A DNA stretch of 64,000 nucleotides from assembly GCF_030848575.1 (NCBI RefSeq), contig NZ_JAVDDX010000003.1, positions 62,001-126,000 of the forward strand, given 5' to 3'. Source of the DNA: Haloarcula sp. H-GB4. GTDB taxonomy: Archaea > Halobacteriota > Halobacteria > Halobacteriales > Haloarculaceae. Within the stretch, counting starts at the first letter, position 1. Each line of letters opens with the position of its first letter. Positions 28,707 through 36,999 of the stretch are shown piece after piece. Under the pieces are notes generated by a model that was not told the origin of the DNA, did not search any database, and saw only the letters and a program-made list of their open reading frames with translations. The translations under genes were made by a program, and so were the position numbers.

Positions 28707-30767
28707 ATGGGCACCAATCAGGACCGAAACCCCCGGGCCGAGCAGACAGTCTGTCCGTACTGTGGCGTCGGCTGTACGATAGAGTACGCGGGCAACGGGA
28801 AGGCAACCGGCACAGCGGGGCCAGTGAACACGAAGGGAGAGATCTGTCCCAAGGGAGGGGCCGCATTCGACGTTGTCGAACACGAGGACCGGCTGACCGA
28901 GCCACTCGTCCGGGAGGGCAGTCGCTTCGTCACCGCATCCTGGGAGGCTGCCCTAGCTCGCGTGACCGACCGACTCACCGAAATCATCGACCAGCACGGG
29001 CCGAACGCCGTCGAGTTCTTTGCCTCGTCGAACTGTACGAACGAGGAGAATTACGTCTTTCAGAAGATTGCGCGGATGCTCGGCACCAACAACGTCGACA
29101 ACTGCGCCCGCCTCTGTCATTCGTCGACCGTGGCCGCGATGAGCGAGCGCCTCGGTGCCGGGGCGATGACGAACACGCTCGATGACCTCGCCGAAACCGA
29201 CTGTCTGCTCGTCACCGGCGCAAATCCGGCCGAACAGCATCCAGTCATTTTCCGTTCGTACTTCTTACCGGCAATTCGCAACGGTGGCACGCTCATTCAT
29301 ATTGACCCGCGCGAGACAGACACGACCGATGCCGCCGACATCCACCTCGACGTTCGCCCCGGATACGATATCCAGCTCCTCAATTCGATGGCGAAAGTCA
29401 TCCTCGATGAGGAACTCGTCGACGAGTCCTTTGTTGAGGAACGGACGACCGGCTACGCGGACCTGACAGCACACCTTGACGATGTCGACGTCGGGTCGGG
29501 TGCCGACGTGGCCGGCGTCGACGCGGAAACCGTTCGGGACGCAGCCCGGGCGTACGCTGAGGCCGATAGTGCGGCGATTGTCACCGGAATGGGGATGAGC
29601 CAGCACACGTCCGGGACCGACAACGTACACGCGCTGTTGAACCTCGCACTGCTGACCGGCAACGTCGGTCGCCCGGGGACCGGCGTGAACCCGCTCCGTG
29701 GCCAGAACAACGTGCAGGGGGCCGGCGACGTCGGAGCGCTTCCCAGCGTGCTTCCCGGCTACGAACCCGTCACGGACCCGGATGCCCGACAGCGAGTCGC
29801 AGACGAGTGGGGCGTCGAGCCGCCGAGCGAACCCGGCCTGACAGAGACGACTGCGACACACCAGTTCGGTGACACGGTCAAAGCTGCAGTCGTCTTCGGT
29901 GAGAACCCCGCTGTCACGGAACCAAACGCCAGTTCTGTCCGGTCCAGTTTCGACGACCTCGATTTCTGCGTCGTCATCGACCTCTTCGAGACTGCAACCG
30001 TCGACCACGCCGATGTGGTGCTCCCGGGAAGCAGTTGGGGGGAGAAAGCGGGAACAGTGACCAACACTGACCGGCGGGTGATGCGGATGCGGCCGAACGC
30101 TGACCTGCCCGGGAACGCTCGCCGTGACCTTGATATCCTCACTGACCTCGGTCAGCGGCTGGTCAACCAGTCAGACGCGTTCGACTACGACGGCCCGGAA
30201 GCGGTGTTCGAGGAGCTAACGCGAGTCAATCCGCTGTACGCCGGCATGAGTTACGACGGCATCGGTGAGAGCTACCAGCGGTGGCCGTTCCCGGCAGACG
30301 CCGATTCCGGAACCGACGTGCTCCATACGGAGACGTTCGCTTCGGGCCAGCAAACCGCTCCGCTTCGCCCGGTCTTGCCGACGCCGCCAGCCGATGCCGT
30401 CTCTGGGGAGCAACTCGTTCTCACGACAGGGCGCGCGCTCCAGCACTTCAACAGCGGCGCACTCACTCGCCGGTCGGAGACGCTCATGCGAATGCGCGGA
30501 GAGGACGTCCTCGAGATCCACCCGGACGACGCTGCCGCTCGGGGCATCGAGGACGGCGATACCGTCGTCGTCGAGAACGACCGAGACAGCGTGACGGTGT
30601 CGGCGGCTGTGACGGCGGCTATTCGGTCCGGAGTCGTGTTCTGCACGTTCCACTATCTGGACCCGCTCGCAAATGCCCTGACCGGCGATGCTCTCGACCC
30701 GGTCGCCAAGATTCCCGAGTACAAGCATTCGGCGGTGCAGGTACGGAAGTCATCGGCGACCACATAG
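28707..30767 (+). CDS. Formate-dehydrogenase-type molybdopterin oxidoreductase
   Basis: A 686-residue catalytic subunit. The [4Fe-4S] ligands are C16, C19, C23 and C47 (CPYCGVGC and ICPKG), with K49 in the electron path. The Mo ligand is C137 next to H138 in NCARLCHSSTVAAM, the Arg-(Sec/Cys)-His arrangement of formate dehydrogenases, here with Cys in place of Sec. A molydopterin dinucleotide-binding domain closes the protein. There is no Tat signal, so it is cytosolic. No electron-transfer subunit is adjacent. Assimilatory nitrate reductase is an alternative, but the C-H motif argues for formate. Confidence 0.84.
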   Translation: MGTNQDRNPRAEQTVCPYCGVGCTIEYAGNGKATGTAGPVNTKGEICPKGGAAFDVVEHEDRLTEPLVREGSRFVTASWEAALARVTDRLTEIIDQHGPNAVEFFASSNCTNEENYVFQKIARMLGTNNVDNCARLCHSSTVAAMSERLGAGAMTNTLDDLAETDCLLVTGANPAEQHPVIFRSYFLPAIRNGGTLIHIDPRETDTTDAADIHLDVRPGYDIQLLNSMAKVILDEELVDESFVEERTTGYADLTAHLDDVDVGSGADVAGVDAETVRDAARAYAEADSAAIVTGMGMSQHTSGTDNVHALLNLALLTGNVGRPGTGVNPLRGQNNVQGAGDVGALPSVLPGYEPVTDPDARQRVADEWGVEPPSEPGLTETTATHQFGDTVKAAVVFGENPAVTEPNASSVRSSFDDLDFCVVIDLFETATVDHADVVLPGSSWGEKAGTVTNTDRRVMRMRPNADLPGNARRDLDILTDLGQRLVNQSDAFDYDGPEAVFEELTRVNPLYAGMSYDGIGESYQRWPFPADADSGTDVLHTETFASGQQTAPLRPVLPTPPADAVSGEQLVLTTGRALQHFNSGALTRRSETLMRMRGEDVLEIHPDDAAARGIEDGDTVVVENDRDSVTVSAAVTAAIRSGVVFCTFHYLDPLANALTGDALDPVAKIPEYKHSAVQVRKSSATT

Positions 30768-31099
30768 ATAGAAAGCGAGTCCGGAGACGCTCTGGAAATA
30801 GTTGAGCGGATCGGATGCGTAGGTCTTGCGAGCGGTGTGCAACCCAGAGAGTGACGACGGTGTGGTTTCATCCTGATTGCTGTGACTGTGTACCAGTACG
30901 ACTGCACGACATGGTGCGGTCGATGCCGAAATGACCTACAGCAGTCACTATGAGATGGCTATCGGTAGACGTAGAGATAGCCTGCAGATTACCAGAACTA
31001 TCGACTCGCTGTAAGGGAGAATAAAACAGTTTCTACGTTTCTCACGGCAGTGGATTAGGCACAATGGTAATCCCACTTGCAACTATAGTTATACGTATG
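30768..31099. other. Intergenic spacer without a recognised gene
   Basis: Roughly 330 bp between the molybdoenzyme gene and a small ORF. The right part is AT-rich (AATAAAACAGTTTCTACG near 31019, CTATAGTTATACG near 31083), which may be the promoter of the next gene. I see no RNA gene or repeat. Confidence 0.4.
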
Positions 31100-31375
31100 A
31101 TGGGCAGTCAAAAGAACCGGAAACTCAGTGCGGCAGTGGTACTCGTTCAGGGCGCCGTAACTGCGCTCTTCCCACAGATCAGTGTCAAACTTATCAAGCG
31201 TATGATCGGGAAGAACTTCGAGAACGCGTCCCAGCTCACGGTGAAGCCAGCGTATCGCCGACAATTACGTGCAGTTGGTGTCGGGATGGTCGCCGCAGCC
31301 GGGACCGATCTTCTGTTGCAGAGCGCTGCGGAGACGGACGAAGGCCCGGTGGCAATTGATGGAGACAGCGAGTAA
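31100..31375 (+). CDS. Small hypothetical protein with hydrophobic segments
   Basis: About 91 residues from ATG 31100 (ATG 31097 is equally possible). The protein is basic and amphipathic, with hydrophobic stretches LSAAVVLVQGAVTALF and AVGVGMVAAAGTDLLL, and an acidic tail. TATA-like sequence stands right before it, suggesting a short leader. I do not recognise the family; a small membrane-associated protein is the best description. Confidence 0.55.
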   Translation: MGSQKNRKLSAAVVLVQGAVTALFPQISVKLIKRMIGKNFENASQLTVKPAYRRQLRAVGVGMVAAAGTDLLLQSAAETDEGPVAIDGDSE

Positions 31376-31435
31376 CGACGGCGGCTACACCGATGGTGGT
31401 GAGTAGGCGCGCTTCTGGAACAGCCTGCAACCAAT

Positions 31436-32545
31436 TCAGTCGTCGCTGTCGACTGTCGCTTCGGTGCCGGCGTCGCGGACCTGTGTCGCTTCGCTCTCCA
31501 CGTTGACGCCTTCCCAGTCGTGGTCCGTGTGGAACCCTTCGCGTTCCTTCGCACTCTGTGCGACACGGATGAACTCTGCTTTGTCGCGGGCCGTATCGAT
31601 GGTATGCCCGCCACAGTAGGAAAGTCCGGAGCGGATGCCAGCACAGAACTCCTCAGCCACGGCGGCGACTGAGCCTTTGTACGGGGTCAGTGCTTCGACC
31701 CCCTCGTCGGCGCTGACGTTGTTCTGCTTGTCATCTCGGTCCTCGGCCGCCGCAGTGGTTGCCATTCCGCGTGAGCGCTTGTAGTGTGTCCCATCGACTT
31801 CGACGACTGCCCCCGGGGCCTCCTCTGTGCCGGCAAAGAGGCTCCCGAGCATCACGGTGTCTGCCCCGGCCATGAGGGCCTTCACTGCATCACCGGACGT
31901 GCGGATTCCGCCGTCCGCGCAGATGGTGACATCCAGATCTTCGGCGGCTGTCGCACAGTCATCGACAGCGGTCAGCTGGGGGACGCCGGCACCCGCGACC
32001 TTCCGGGTGGTACAGTGGGACCCGGGTCCAATACCGACTTTGACACAGTCGGCCCCGGCGGCGGCGAGGTCTTTGACACCCGCGGGTGTCGCGACGTTGC
32101 CGGCGATGATATCAGTGTCAGGAAATTCGTCTGCAAGGGTTTCAACAGCGTCGAGTGCCCGGTCGAGGTGGCCGTGGGCCACATCAACGACGAGCGCATC
32201 GACACCGGCGGCAGTCACGGCCGCGCTCCGTGCGACGTAGTCCTCGTTGATACCGACTGCTGCGCCGATCTGTTCACCCGCTTCTTTCACCTGCTCGACC
32301 TGCTCGGCCTGTTCCTCGGGCGTCAGGAACCGGTGTAGCACCCCGAACCCACCAGACCGTCCAAGCTCGATTGCCAGTTCTGCCTCGGTAACGGTGTCCA
32401 TCGCAGCGGAGACGAGTGGCGTGTCCAGTTCGACGGTCGGAGTAAGCGGCGTCGAAAGGTCGATGTCGCTCCGACTGTCAACCGGTGATCGTTTCGGGAC
32501 GAGAAGAACGTCGCCATAACTCAATCCAGTGCGTAACTCGTTCAT
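31436..32545 (-). CDS. IMP dehydrogenase / GMP reductase family enzyme without CBS domains
   Basis: A 369-residue TIM-barrel enzyme. The catalytic loop [20 protein letters not shown] holds the nucleophilic cysteine, and [20 protein letters not shown] and [14 protein letters not shown] bind the phosphate. CBS domains are absent, which is the length of a GMP reductase, and CTTRK is GMP-reductase-like. The LAGTEEAPG-type loop is IMP-dehydrogenase-like, so I leave both activities open. A C-terminal extension of ~40 acidic residues is present. Confidence 0.85.
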   Translation of the reverse strand: MNELRTGLSYGDVLLVPKRSPVDSRSDIDLSTPLTPTVELDTPLVSAAMDTVTEAELAIELGRSGGFGVLHRFLTPEEQAEQVEQVKEAGEQIGAAVGINEDYVARSAAVTAAGVDALVVDVAHGHLDRALDAVETLADEFPDTDIIAGNVATPAGVKDLAAAGADCVKVGIGPGSHCTTRKVAGAGVPQLTAVDDCATAAEDLDVTICADGGIRTSGDAVKALMAGADTVMLGSLFAGTEEAPGAVVEVDGTHYKRSRGMATTAAAEDRDDKQNNVSADEGVEALTPYKGSVAAVAEEFCAGIRSGLSYCGGHTIDTARDKAEFIRVAQSAKEREGFHTDHDWEGVNVESEATQVRDAGTEATVDSDD

Positions 32546-32647
32546 ACCCCGCTAATGGAACCCCTCCTAGCACAAAAGTATCTCGGATTAGAGATGCCCC
32601 GCTCGTCCCGGCAACCGCAACTCGTTTCGCATGGCTGGGCTGCCTCA

Positions 32648-32667
32648 TTTTTAGGCCTGGCTAAAAA
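32648..32667. promoter_or_regulatory. Iron-box-like palindrome, distal site
   Basis: TTTTTAG-GCCTGG-CTAAAAA has 7-bp perfect arms around a 6-bp centre. It resembles DtxR/SirR/Idr-type iron-repressor sites (TTAGGC...CTAA). It lies 39-58 bp upstream of the binding-protein ATG. Confidence 0.7.
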
Positions 32668-32682
32668 TCGAAGGATACTTGT

Positions 32683-32704
32683 AATTTTAGGCTGGGCTAA
32701 AATT
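32683..32704. promoter_or_regulatory. Iron-box-like palindrome, proximal site
   Basis: AATTTTAG-GCTGGG-CTAAAATT has 8-bp perfect arms with a 6-bp centre. It ends one base before the ATG at 32706. Its centre is 36 bp from that of the distal site, so the two bracket the expected TATA position and a bound repressor would block initiation. Confidence 0.75.
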
Positions 32705-32705
32705 C

Positions 32706-33968
32706 ATGCTGGAGACTAATCAGGACAAAACGTGGTCGACGCGGAGAGAGTGTGTAAAGTACGGGACCGCGCTGCTGACCACTGGCTCGCTCGCAGGTTG
32801 TACTGGGCTTTCGAGTGGGGGCACCGAATCGGACGAGACCCAAACACAGACTGACCGATCCTATTCAGGGACGATGGCGCCGGTCGGCGACCTCAGACTT
32901 GAATCGAGTCCGGAGACTATTGTCGGCGGGTGGGGGTTTGAGGAGGACATCCTGACTGCACTGGGAGAGGCCGACAAGCTCGTCGCCGCCGAGGGCAACC
33001 AGTTCTGGTTCACCGGCTTCTACGACCAGCTTCCCGGCGTAGACGTCCCTAATCCCGAGTCACTGGAGTTGGTCCGGACAGACGACTGGTCGCTCAGAAC
33101 GGAGGTTCTCTACGAACTCGACCCGGACCTATTCGCTACCGACCCGAACCGGTTCATTTCGTACTACGGTGCTGACGAGGGCGATATCTCCGAGATCAAC
33201 GATTCGATTGGGCCCTTCTTTGGGAACGCCAGCCGCCGCAGACGCGGCGACGACTGGCCCACTTGGCCCGGTGATAAGTCCTACCCCTACTACGATATCC
33301 CCGAATTCGTCAGCAGATACGGAGCACTGCTCGGAAAGTCCGAGACAGCCGCTGCTATCAACACCCTCTACGAGCAGGCGCTACAGGAGATGCGGTCGCG
33401 CGTTCCACCGGCGTCCGACCGGCCGAGCGTCGGATTGCTCAACGCGCAAATAAACCCCGACAACGAGGGGTTCTTCCGTGCCTACAACCCCAGAACTGAG
33501 ATCGACAAGGCATACGGGAAAAAACAGTACCGAGATCTCGGCACTGTCGACGCGTTCGAGGGCGAGTACGATGGCCAGTCCGGGATCCAAGTCGACTACG
33601 AGGCACTACTGGAGGTCGATCCCGACGTGCTCGTGTTCCACTTCGGCGTCAATTACCGCGACTGGAACGGCGAGGATGCGCTCCGAAAGACAGTTGAAGG
33701 GATGCGAGACAGTTCGCTGGGGCAGGAACTCACCGCCGTTCAGGAGGACAACCTCTACGTCGGCGGGTCAGCCTATCAGGGCCCGATCATCAATCTCTTC
33801 CAGACAGAGATGCTTGGAAAACAGCTCTATCCAGACGAATTCGGTGAGTGGCCGGGCGAGATTACCGCTGGCGAGCTTCCGGAAATTCCCGAGAGCGAAC
33901 AGCTATTCGACCGCGAGGAACTCGCGGATATCGTCAGTGAAACGAACAGAGCTGCCGACTCACAGTAA
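32706..33968 (+). CDS. Iron/siderophore-type ABC transporter substrate-binding lipoprotein
   Basis: A 420-residue exported lipoprotein with a Tat-type signal (RR at 13-14) and lipobox SLAGC with C32 lipidated. The mature part has the two-lobed class III binding-protein character (VLYELDPDLFATDPN and YEALLEVDPDVLVFHFG are the usual strand-helix units). Two iron-box-like palindromes directly upstream point to ferric-siderophore or haem uptake repressed by iron. No permease or ATPase gene is adjacent, so it is an orphan that must share a transporter. Cobalamin is an alternative ligand. Confidence 0.84.
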   Translation: MLETNQDKTWSTRRECVKYGTALLTTGSLAGCTGLSSGGTESDETQTQTDRSYSGTMAPVGDLRLESSPETIVGGWGFEEDILTALGEADKLVAAEGNQFWFTGFYDQLPGVDVPNPESLELVRTDDWSLRTEVLYELDPDLFATDPNRFISYYGADEGDISEINDSIGPFFGNASRRRRGDDWPTWPGDKSYPYYDIPEFVSRYGALLGKSETAAAINTLYEQALQEMRSRVPPASDRPSVGLLNAQINPDNEGFFRAYNPRTEIDKAYGKKQYRDLGTVDAFEGEYDGQSGIQVDYEALLEVDPDVLVFHFGVNYRDWNGEDALRKTVEGMRDSSLGQELTAVQEDNLYVGGSAYQGPIINLFQTEMLGKQLYPDEFGEWPGEITAGELPEIPESEQLFDREELADIVSETNRAADSQ

Positions 33969-34029
33969 CAGCAGTTCCCCTCAAAAGCAGGGATAGCAAG
34001 TTTTGCACGCCTGCGCGAAAGCGGATGAC

Positions 34030-34157
34030 GGGTGGCGATGGGCACCGTGGTGTGCCACCCACTGCAGTCAGAGGCACGGATGGGTTCTGGACCCAAGACA
34101 TGGGGTGGGGCGAGTGGGCGCAAAGTAGGAAGCGGCCCAAAGCGGGGACCAGAACCC
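34030..34157 (+). ncRNA. Candidate structured RNA/DNA unit A
   Basis: Hairpin A1 pairs GGGTGGC (34030-34036) with GCCACCC (34054-34060). Long arms GGGTTCTGGACCC (34082-34094) and GGGACCAGAACCC (34145-34157) pair with one mismatch across a G-rich 50-nt insert. The strand is inferred from G-tract direction. An RNA role is not proven. Confidence 0.4.
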
Positions 34158-34280
34158 GTGTAGATGTAATGCACCGTTTGTGATATGCCTTATGCCAACT
34201 CCTAACATAGTTGTAATTTCACGCAATGACTCAGTGCAGTCATCCCCGGAACGCACGGCGTCACCGGTCACAGAAAGGGA

Positions 34281-34414
34281 TGGGACGTTGCTGTGGGGGT
34301 GGGAGAGATGGGGTGCAACGTACCATCGGAAGTCGTCGGTTTCGACGACGGATTCCAGCCCGGAGCAATCGTGTGGGTGAATCCAGCGCGATTGGGCAGG
34401 GCGCAGAACCCACC
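34281..34414 (+). ncRNA. Candidate structured RNA/DNA unit B
   Basis: Hairpin B1 pairs TGGGACGTTGC (34281-34291) with GCAACGTACCA (34315-34325), one mismatch, loop rich in G. GTCGTCG-GTTT-CGACGAC (34332-34349) is a perfect tetraloop hairpin. GTGGGT (34373-34378) can pair with ACCCAC (34408-34413), keeping the position of the long arms of units A and C. A TATA box follows at 34432. Confidence 0.38.
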
Positions 34415-34431
34415 TAGGCCCGATACGAGTG

Positions 34432-34439
34432 TATATAAA
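34432..34439 (+). promoter_or_regulatory. TATA box between units B and C
   Basis: TATATAAA in an otherwise GC-rich stretch matches the archaeal TATA consensus. Transcription would start near 34460 and run into unit C. No gene start follows for more than 2 kb on this strand. Confidence 0.5.
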
Positions 34440-34550
34440 ATGCTTGTGATATCCCCACGCCGTCTGTTGGTTTGATCGCAAACTATTCAATTCTCACCAG
34501 CGTGAGTCCCATCTGATAACGTGAGAAGTACATCCCATTCAACAGCAAAG

Positions 34551-34683
34551 GAATGGTGGGCAGCCGGGGGTGGTGTACACCGCACCATTCAAACTCCGCA
34601 TCCACGACGAGGGGTTCTGGACCCTGATCCTTTGATGAACATGATCGGATTCAGTGGGGGGAGGTGGCGCGGGACCAGAACCC
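34551..34683 (+). ncRNA. Candidate structured RNA/DNA unit C
   Basis: Hairpin C1 pairs GAATGGTG (34551-34558) with CACCATTC (34583-34590); its loop holds GGGGGTGGTGTACACC. Long arms GGGTTCTGGACCC (34612-34624) and GGGACCAGAACCC (34671-34683) repeat those of unit A exactly, while the sequence between them differs. Confidence 0.4.
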
Positions 34684-34812
34684 TATCAAATAATTCATAG
34701 TTGGTATGAAATAACAATTATGACGTTTTGGCCCATTTTATTGGCTCTGCGATCGCTGAGCGTCCGTAATCGCGGCAACGGCGTGGGGGATGACAGCACA
34801 GTAAATAGTGAG

Positions 34813-36768
34813 TTATTCCACGACTTCGAGACCGGTGATCTCAAACCGTGTCCCACCCATCGAGCTCTCAGTTGCGCGAATATCCCAGCCATGGGCGTCA
34901 GCGACTCGTTTGACGATGTTGAGGCCCAGCCCAGTTCCGGATTCGGAAGTCGAGTAGCCAGCCTCGAACACCTTTTCGCGGTCCTCAACGGGGATTCCAG
35001 GGCCGTCGTCTTCGATATAGAATGCGTTGGTGTCTTCAAAAATCCCTCCGACAACGACAGTGACATCTAGGCCTGCGTGATCAATCGTGTTCCTGAACAG
35101 ATTTTCGAGCAGATGCCGAAATTGATCGGTATCAGCTTTGACCAGTGGCTGGGTCTCGGCCTCGTAATCGCAGTATAGTTCGGCCTCGTCTGCAGGGTCA
35201 GATACGAGGTTCCACGCAGCCTCAGCGGTTGCGTCGATCGAAACAGGTTCCAGCGACCCGATCTCTTGTTGCTCCCGTGCTAGCCAGAGAAGGTCCTCAA
35301 CAATGCGTTCCATCCGTGCGGTCGCTGTCTCGATCACAGCAAGGTGATCGCTCGAATGTTCGGCCTGGACGAGCTCCAGCCGACCTTGTATGACAGTTAG
35401 CGGGTTCCGCAGGTCGTGGCTGACAGTTGCAGCAAACTGCTCTAGCTGTTCTTTTTGATCCTGCAGTTCACGTTCACGTCTTGTACGTTCGGAGATGTTT
35501 CGACCAGTGCCGACAAGCCCTATCAAGTCACCGTTCTGATCAGTTAACCGGTCAGCAGTGAACTCATGGGGAACACGCTTCCCTTCTGTGGTACGGAACT
35601 CCGCTTCGATGGTCGAATGCCCAGTTGAAAGTGCTTCCTCTATTGCCCCGGCGACTGCGTCCTGTTCGTCGTCCGGAAAAAGACTGACTGCGTCAAGATT
35701 CGCGAGTTGCTCATCAGTGTACCCGGCCAGCGTTGCGAATTGTTCATTACAGCGCTGGACGTTGCCCGCAGAATCGATGACGTAGAATATGTCCGCGAGT
35801 GAATCGAGTGCCTGGTTGATAAAGCTCCGCTCTGTGCGCAGTTCGTCTCGGATCTTCAGCGAGTGCATGGCGTGCGAGATACTGTTCCCGAGTTCGCCGA
35901 GTAATGCCTGTTCGTCCTCAGCAAAGGCAAACGGACGGGACGAATAAACGCACAGGAGACCGTACAGGGTGCCATCGTATTCTAGCGGAACCGCAGCAGT
36001 GCTTCGATAGCCACGGTCGAGTGCTTCCTCTCGCCAGACCTCGAACGCCGGGTCGTCTTGAATATTCTGTGACGTCGCAATACGTCGTTCCCGGACGGCA
36101 GTGCCTGCAGGACCTCGTCCAGTCGGGGAGTTGTCCGCAGTGACAACAATAGTATCGAGATACGTGTCCTCGGCGCCGGCCCAGGCCTGTGGCTCGATTT
36201 GGTCTGTCTCAGAATTACGCTCACCGATCCATGCGAAACGGTAGGGCTCAGAATTGCTAATGATCTCACAGACACGTGTTTTGATTTCCGATAGCGAGGT
36301 CGCCCGGATGAGAGCCTGGTCAATGTTGCTGACCAGCGCTCGCACTCGTTCAAGTTCGGTAGCGCGCTGATTGGTGCGGTACTGTTCGACGGCGTTTTCG
36401 ATACGATTCGCGAGGAGTTCGTATCGTTCCGTTCCGTGCCCTTTCCGGAGATAGTCGGTTGCACCGGCCGCAATAGCGTCGCTGGCGACCGTTTCGCTTC
36501 CCTCACCGGTGAATAGAATAAACGGTAGATCAGGGTATTCCGCACGGACAGCTTTGAGGAGTTCGATGCCGTCCTTCTCAGGCATCCGGTAGTCGCTGAT
36601 AATACAGTCAACAGAACATGTAGCAAGTCTGTCGAGCCCTTTAGCAGCACTCGCCGCGGTTATGACGTTGAGTTGATCGGATTGCTGTGCAAGTAGTTCC
36701 GATGCCACATCTAAAAAATCCGGTTCATCATCAATATGAAGCACAACGATATTCGACAGCTCTGACAC
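34813..36768 (-). CDS. Hybrid sensor histidine kinase: REC-GAF-PAS-HisKA-HATPase
   Basis: About 651 residues from GTG 36768; a TTG start at 36813 gives 666. The GTG is preferred because TATATATT near 36823-36830 puts the transcript start downstream of the TTG. Domains, numbered in the longer form, are: receiver 22-140 with acceptor D74 (IISDYRMP) and K124; GAF ~165-320; PAS ~330-445; HisKA with H466 in VSHDLRNPL; HATPase ~560-660 with N575, DDGPG and GTGLGL. No membrane segment is seen, so it senses inside the cell. The stimulus is unknown. Confidence 0.88.
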   Translation of the reverse strand: MSELSNIVVLHIDDEPDFLDVASELLAQQSDQLNVITAASAAKGLDRLATCSVDCIISDYRMPEKDGIELLKAVRAEYPDLPFILFTGEGSETVASDAIAAGATDYLRKGHGTERYELLANRIENAVEQYRTNQRATELERVRALVSNIDQALIRATSLSEIKTRVCEIISNSEPYRFAWIGERNSETDQIEPQAWAGAEDTYLDTIVVTADNSPTGRGPAGTAVRERRIATSQNIQDDPAFEVWREEALDRGYRSTAAVPLEYDGTLYGLLCVYSSRPFAFAEDEQALLGELGNSISHAMHSLKIRDELRTERSFINQALDSLADIFYVIDSAGNVQRCNEQFATLAGYTDEQLANLDAVSLFPDDEQDAVAGAIEEALSTGHSTIEAEFRTTEGKRVPHEFTADRLTDQNGDLIGLVGTGRNISERTRRERELQDQKEQLEQFAATVSHDLRNPLTVIQGRLELVQAEHSSDHLAVIETATARMERIVEDLLWLAREQQEIGSLEPVSIDATAEAAWNLVSDPADEAELYCDYEAETQPLVKADTDQFRHLLENLFRNTIDHAGLDVTVVVGGIFEDTNAFYIEDDGPGIPVEDREKVFEAGYSTSESGTGLGLNIVKRVADAHGWDIRATESSMGGTRFEITGLEVVE

Positions 36769-36999
36769 AATATCGATTGTACCTAACTTCGAACCATAAA
36801 GTTGCTGACCCAAGTATCAGAATATATACTCCGATAGGGCCGTCATTTATTTGTTGAATTTCGGCACTATCCGAATGAGTGCGTACAGGCCGCTTGAGAC
36901 GTAGTTAGGTTGGCTGGCACAGATATTATTGCCTATTATAATATCACATATAAGAACTGGCGCAGTGGATTCATAAAAGCTCGATACATAGTTGTGGCA

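Larger units (their letters stand above)
33969..34812. other. 0.84-kb gene-free region with three diverged hairpin units
   Basis: No plausible gene occupies this spacer, which ends at the stop of a minus-strand kinase gene. It is filled by three related units about 250-270 bp apart. Each has a first hairpin and, further on, long inverted arms; units one and three share GGGTTCTGGACCC/GGGACCAGAACCC. G-tracts are concentrated on the plus strand. AT-rich linkers separate the units, one with a strong TATA box at 34432-34439. The units are listed separately. Confidence 0.6.

Noticed and set aside
36769-36813. TTG start for the REC-GAF-PAS kinase
   Set aside because: A TATA box at about 36823-36830 puts transcription start downstream of the TTG, so GTG 36768 is more likely.
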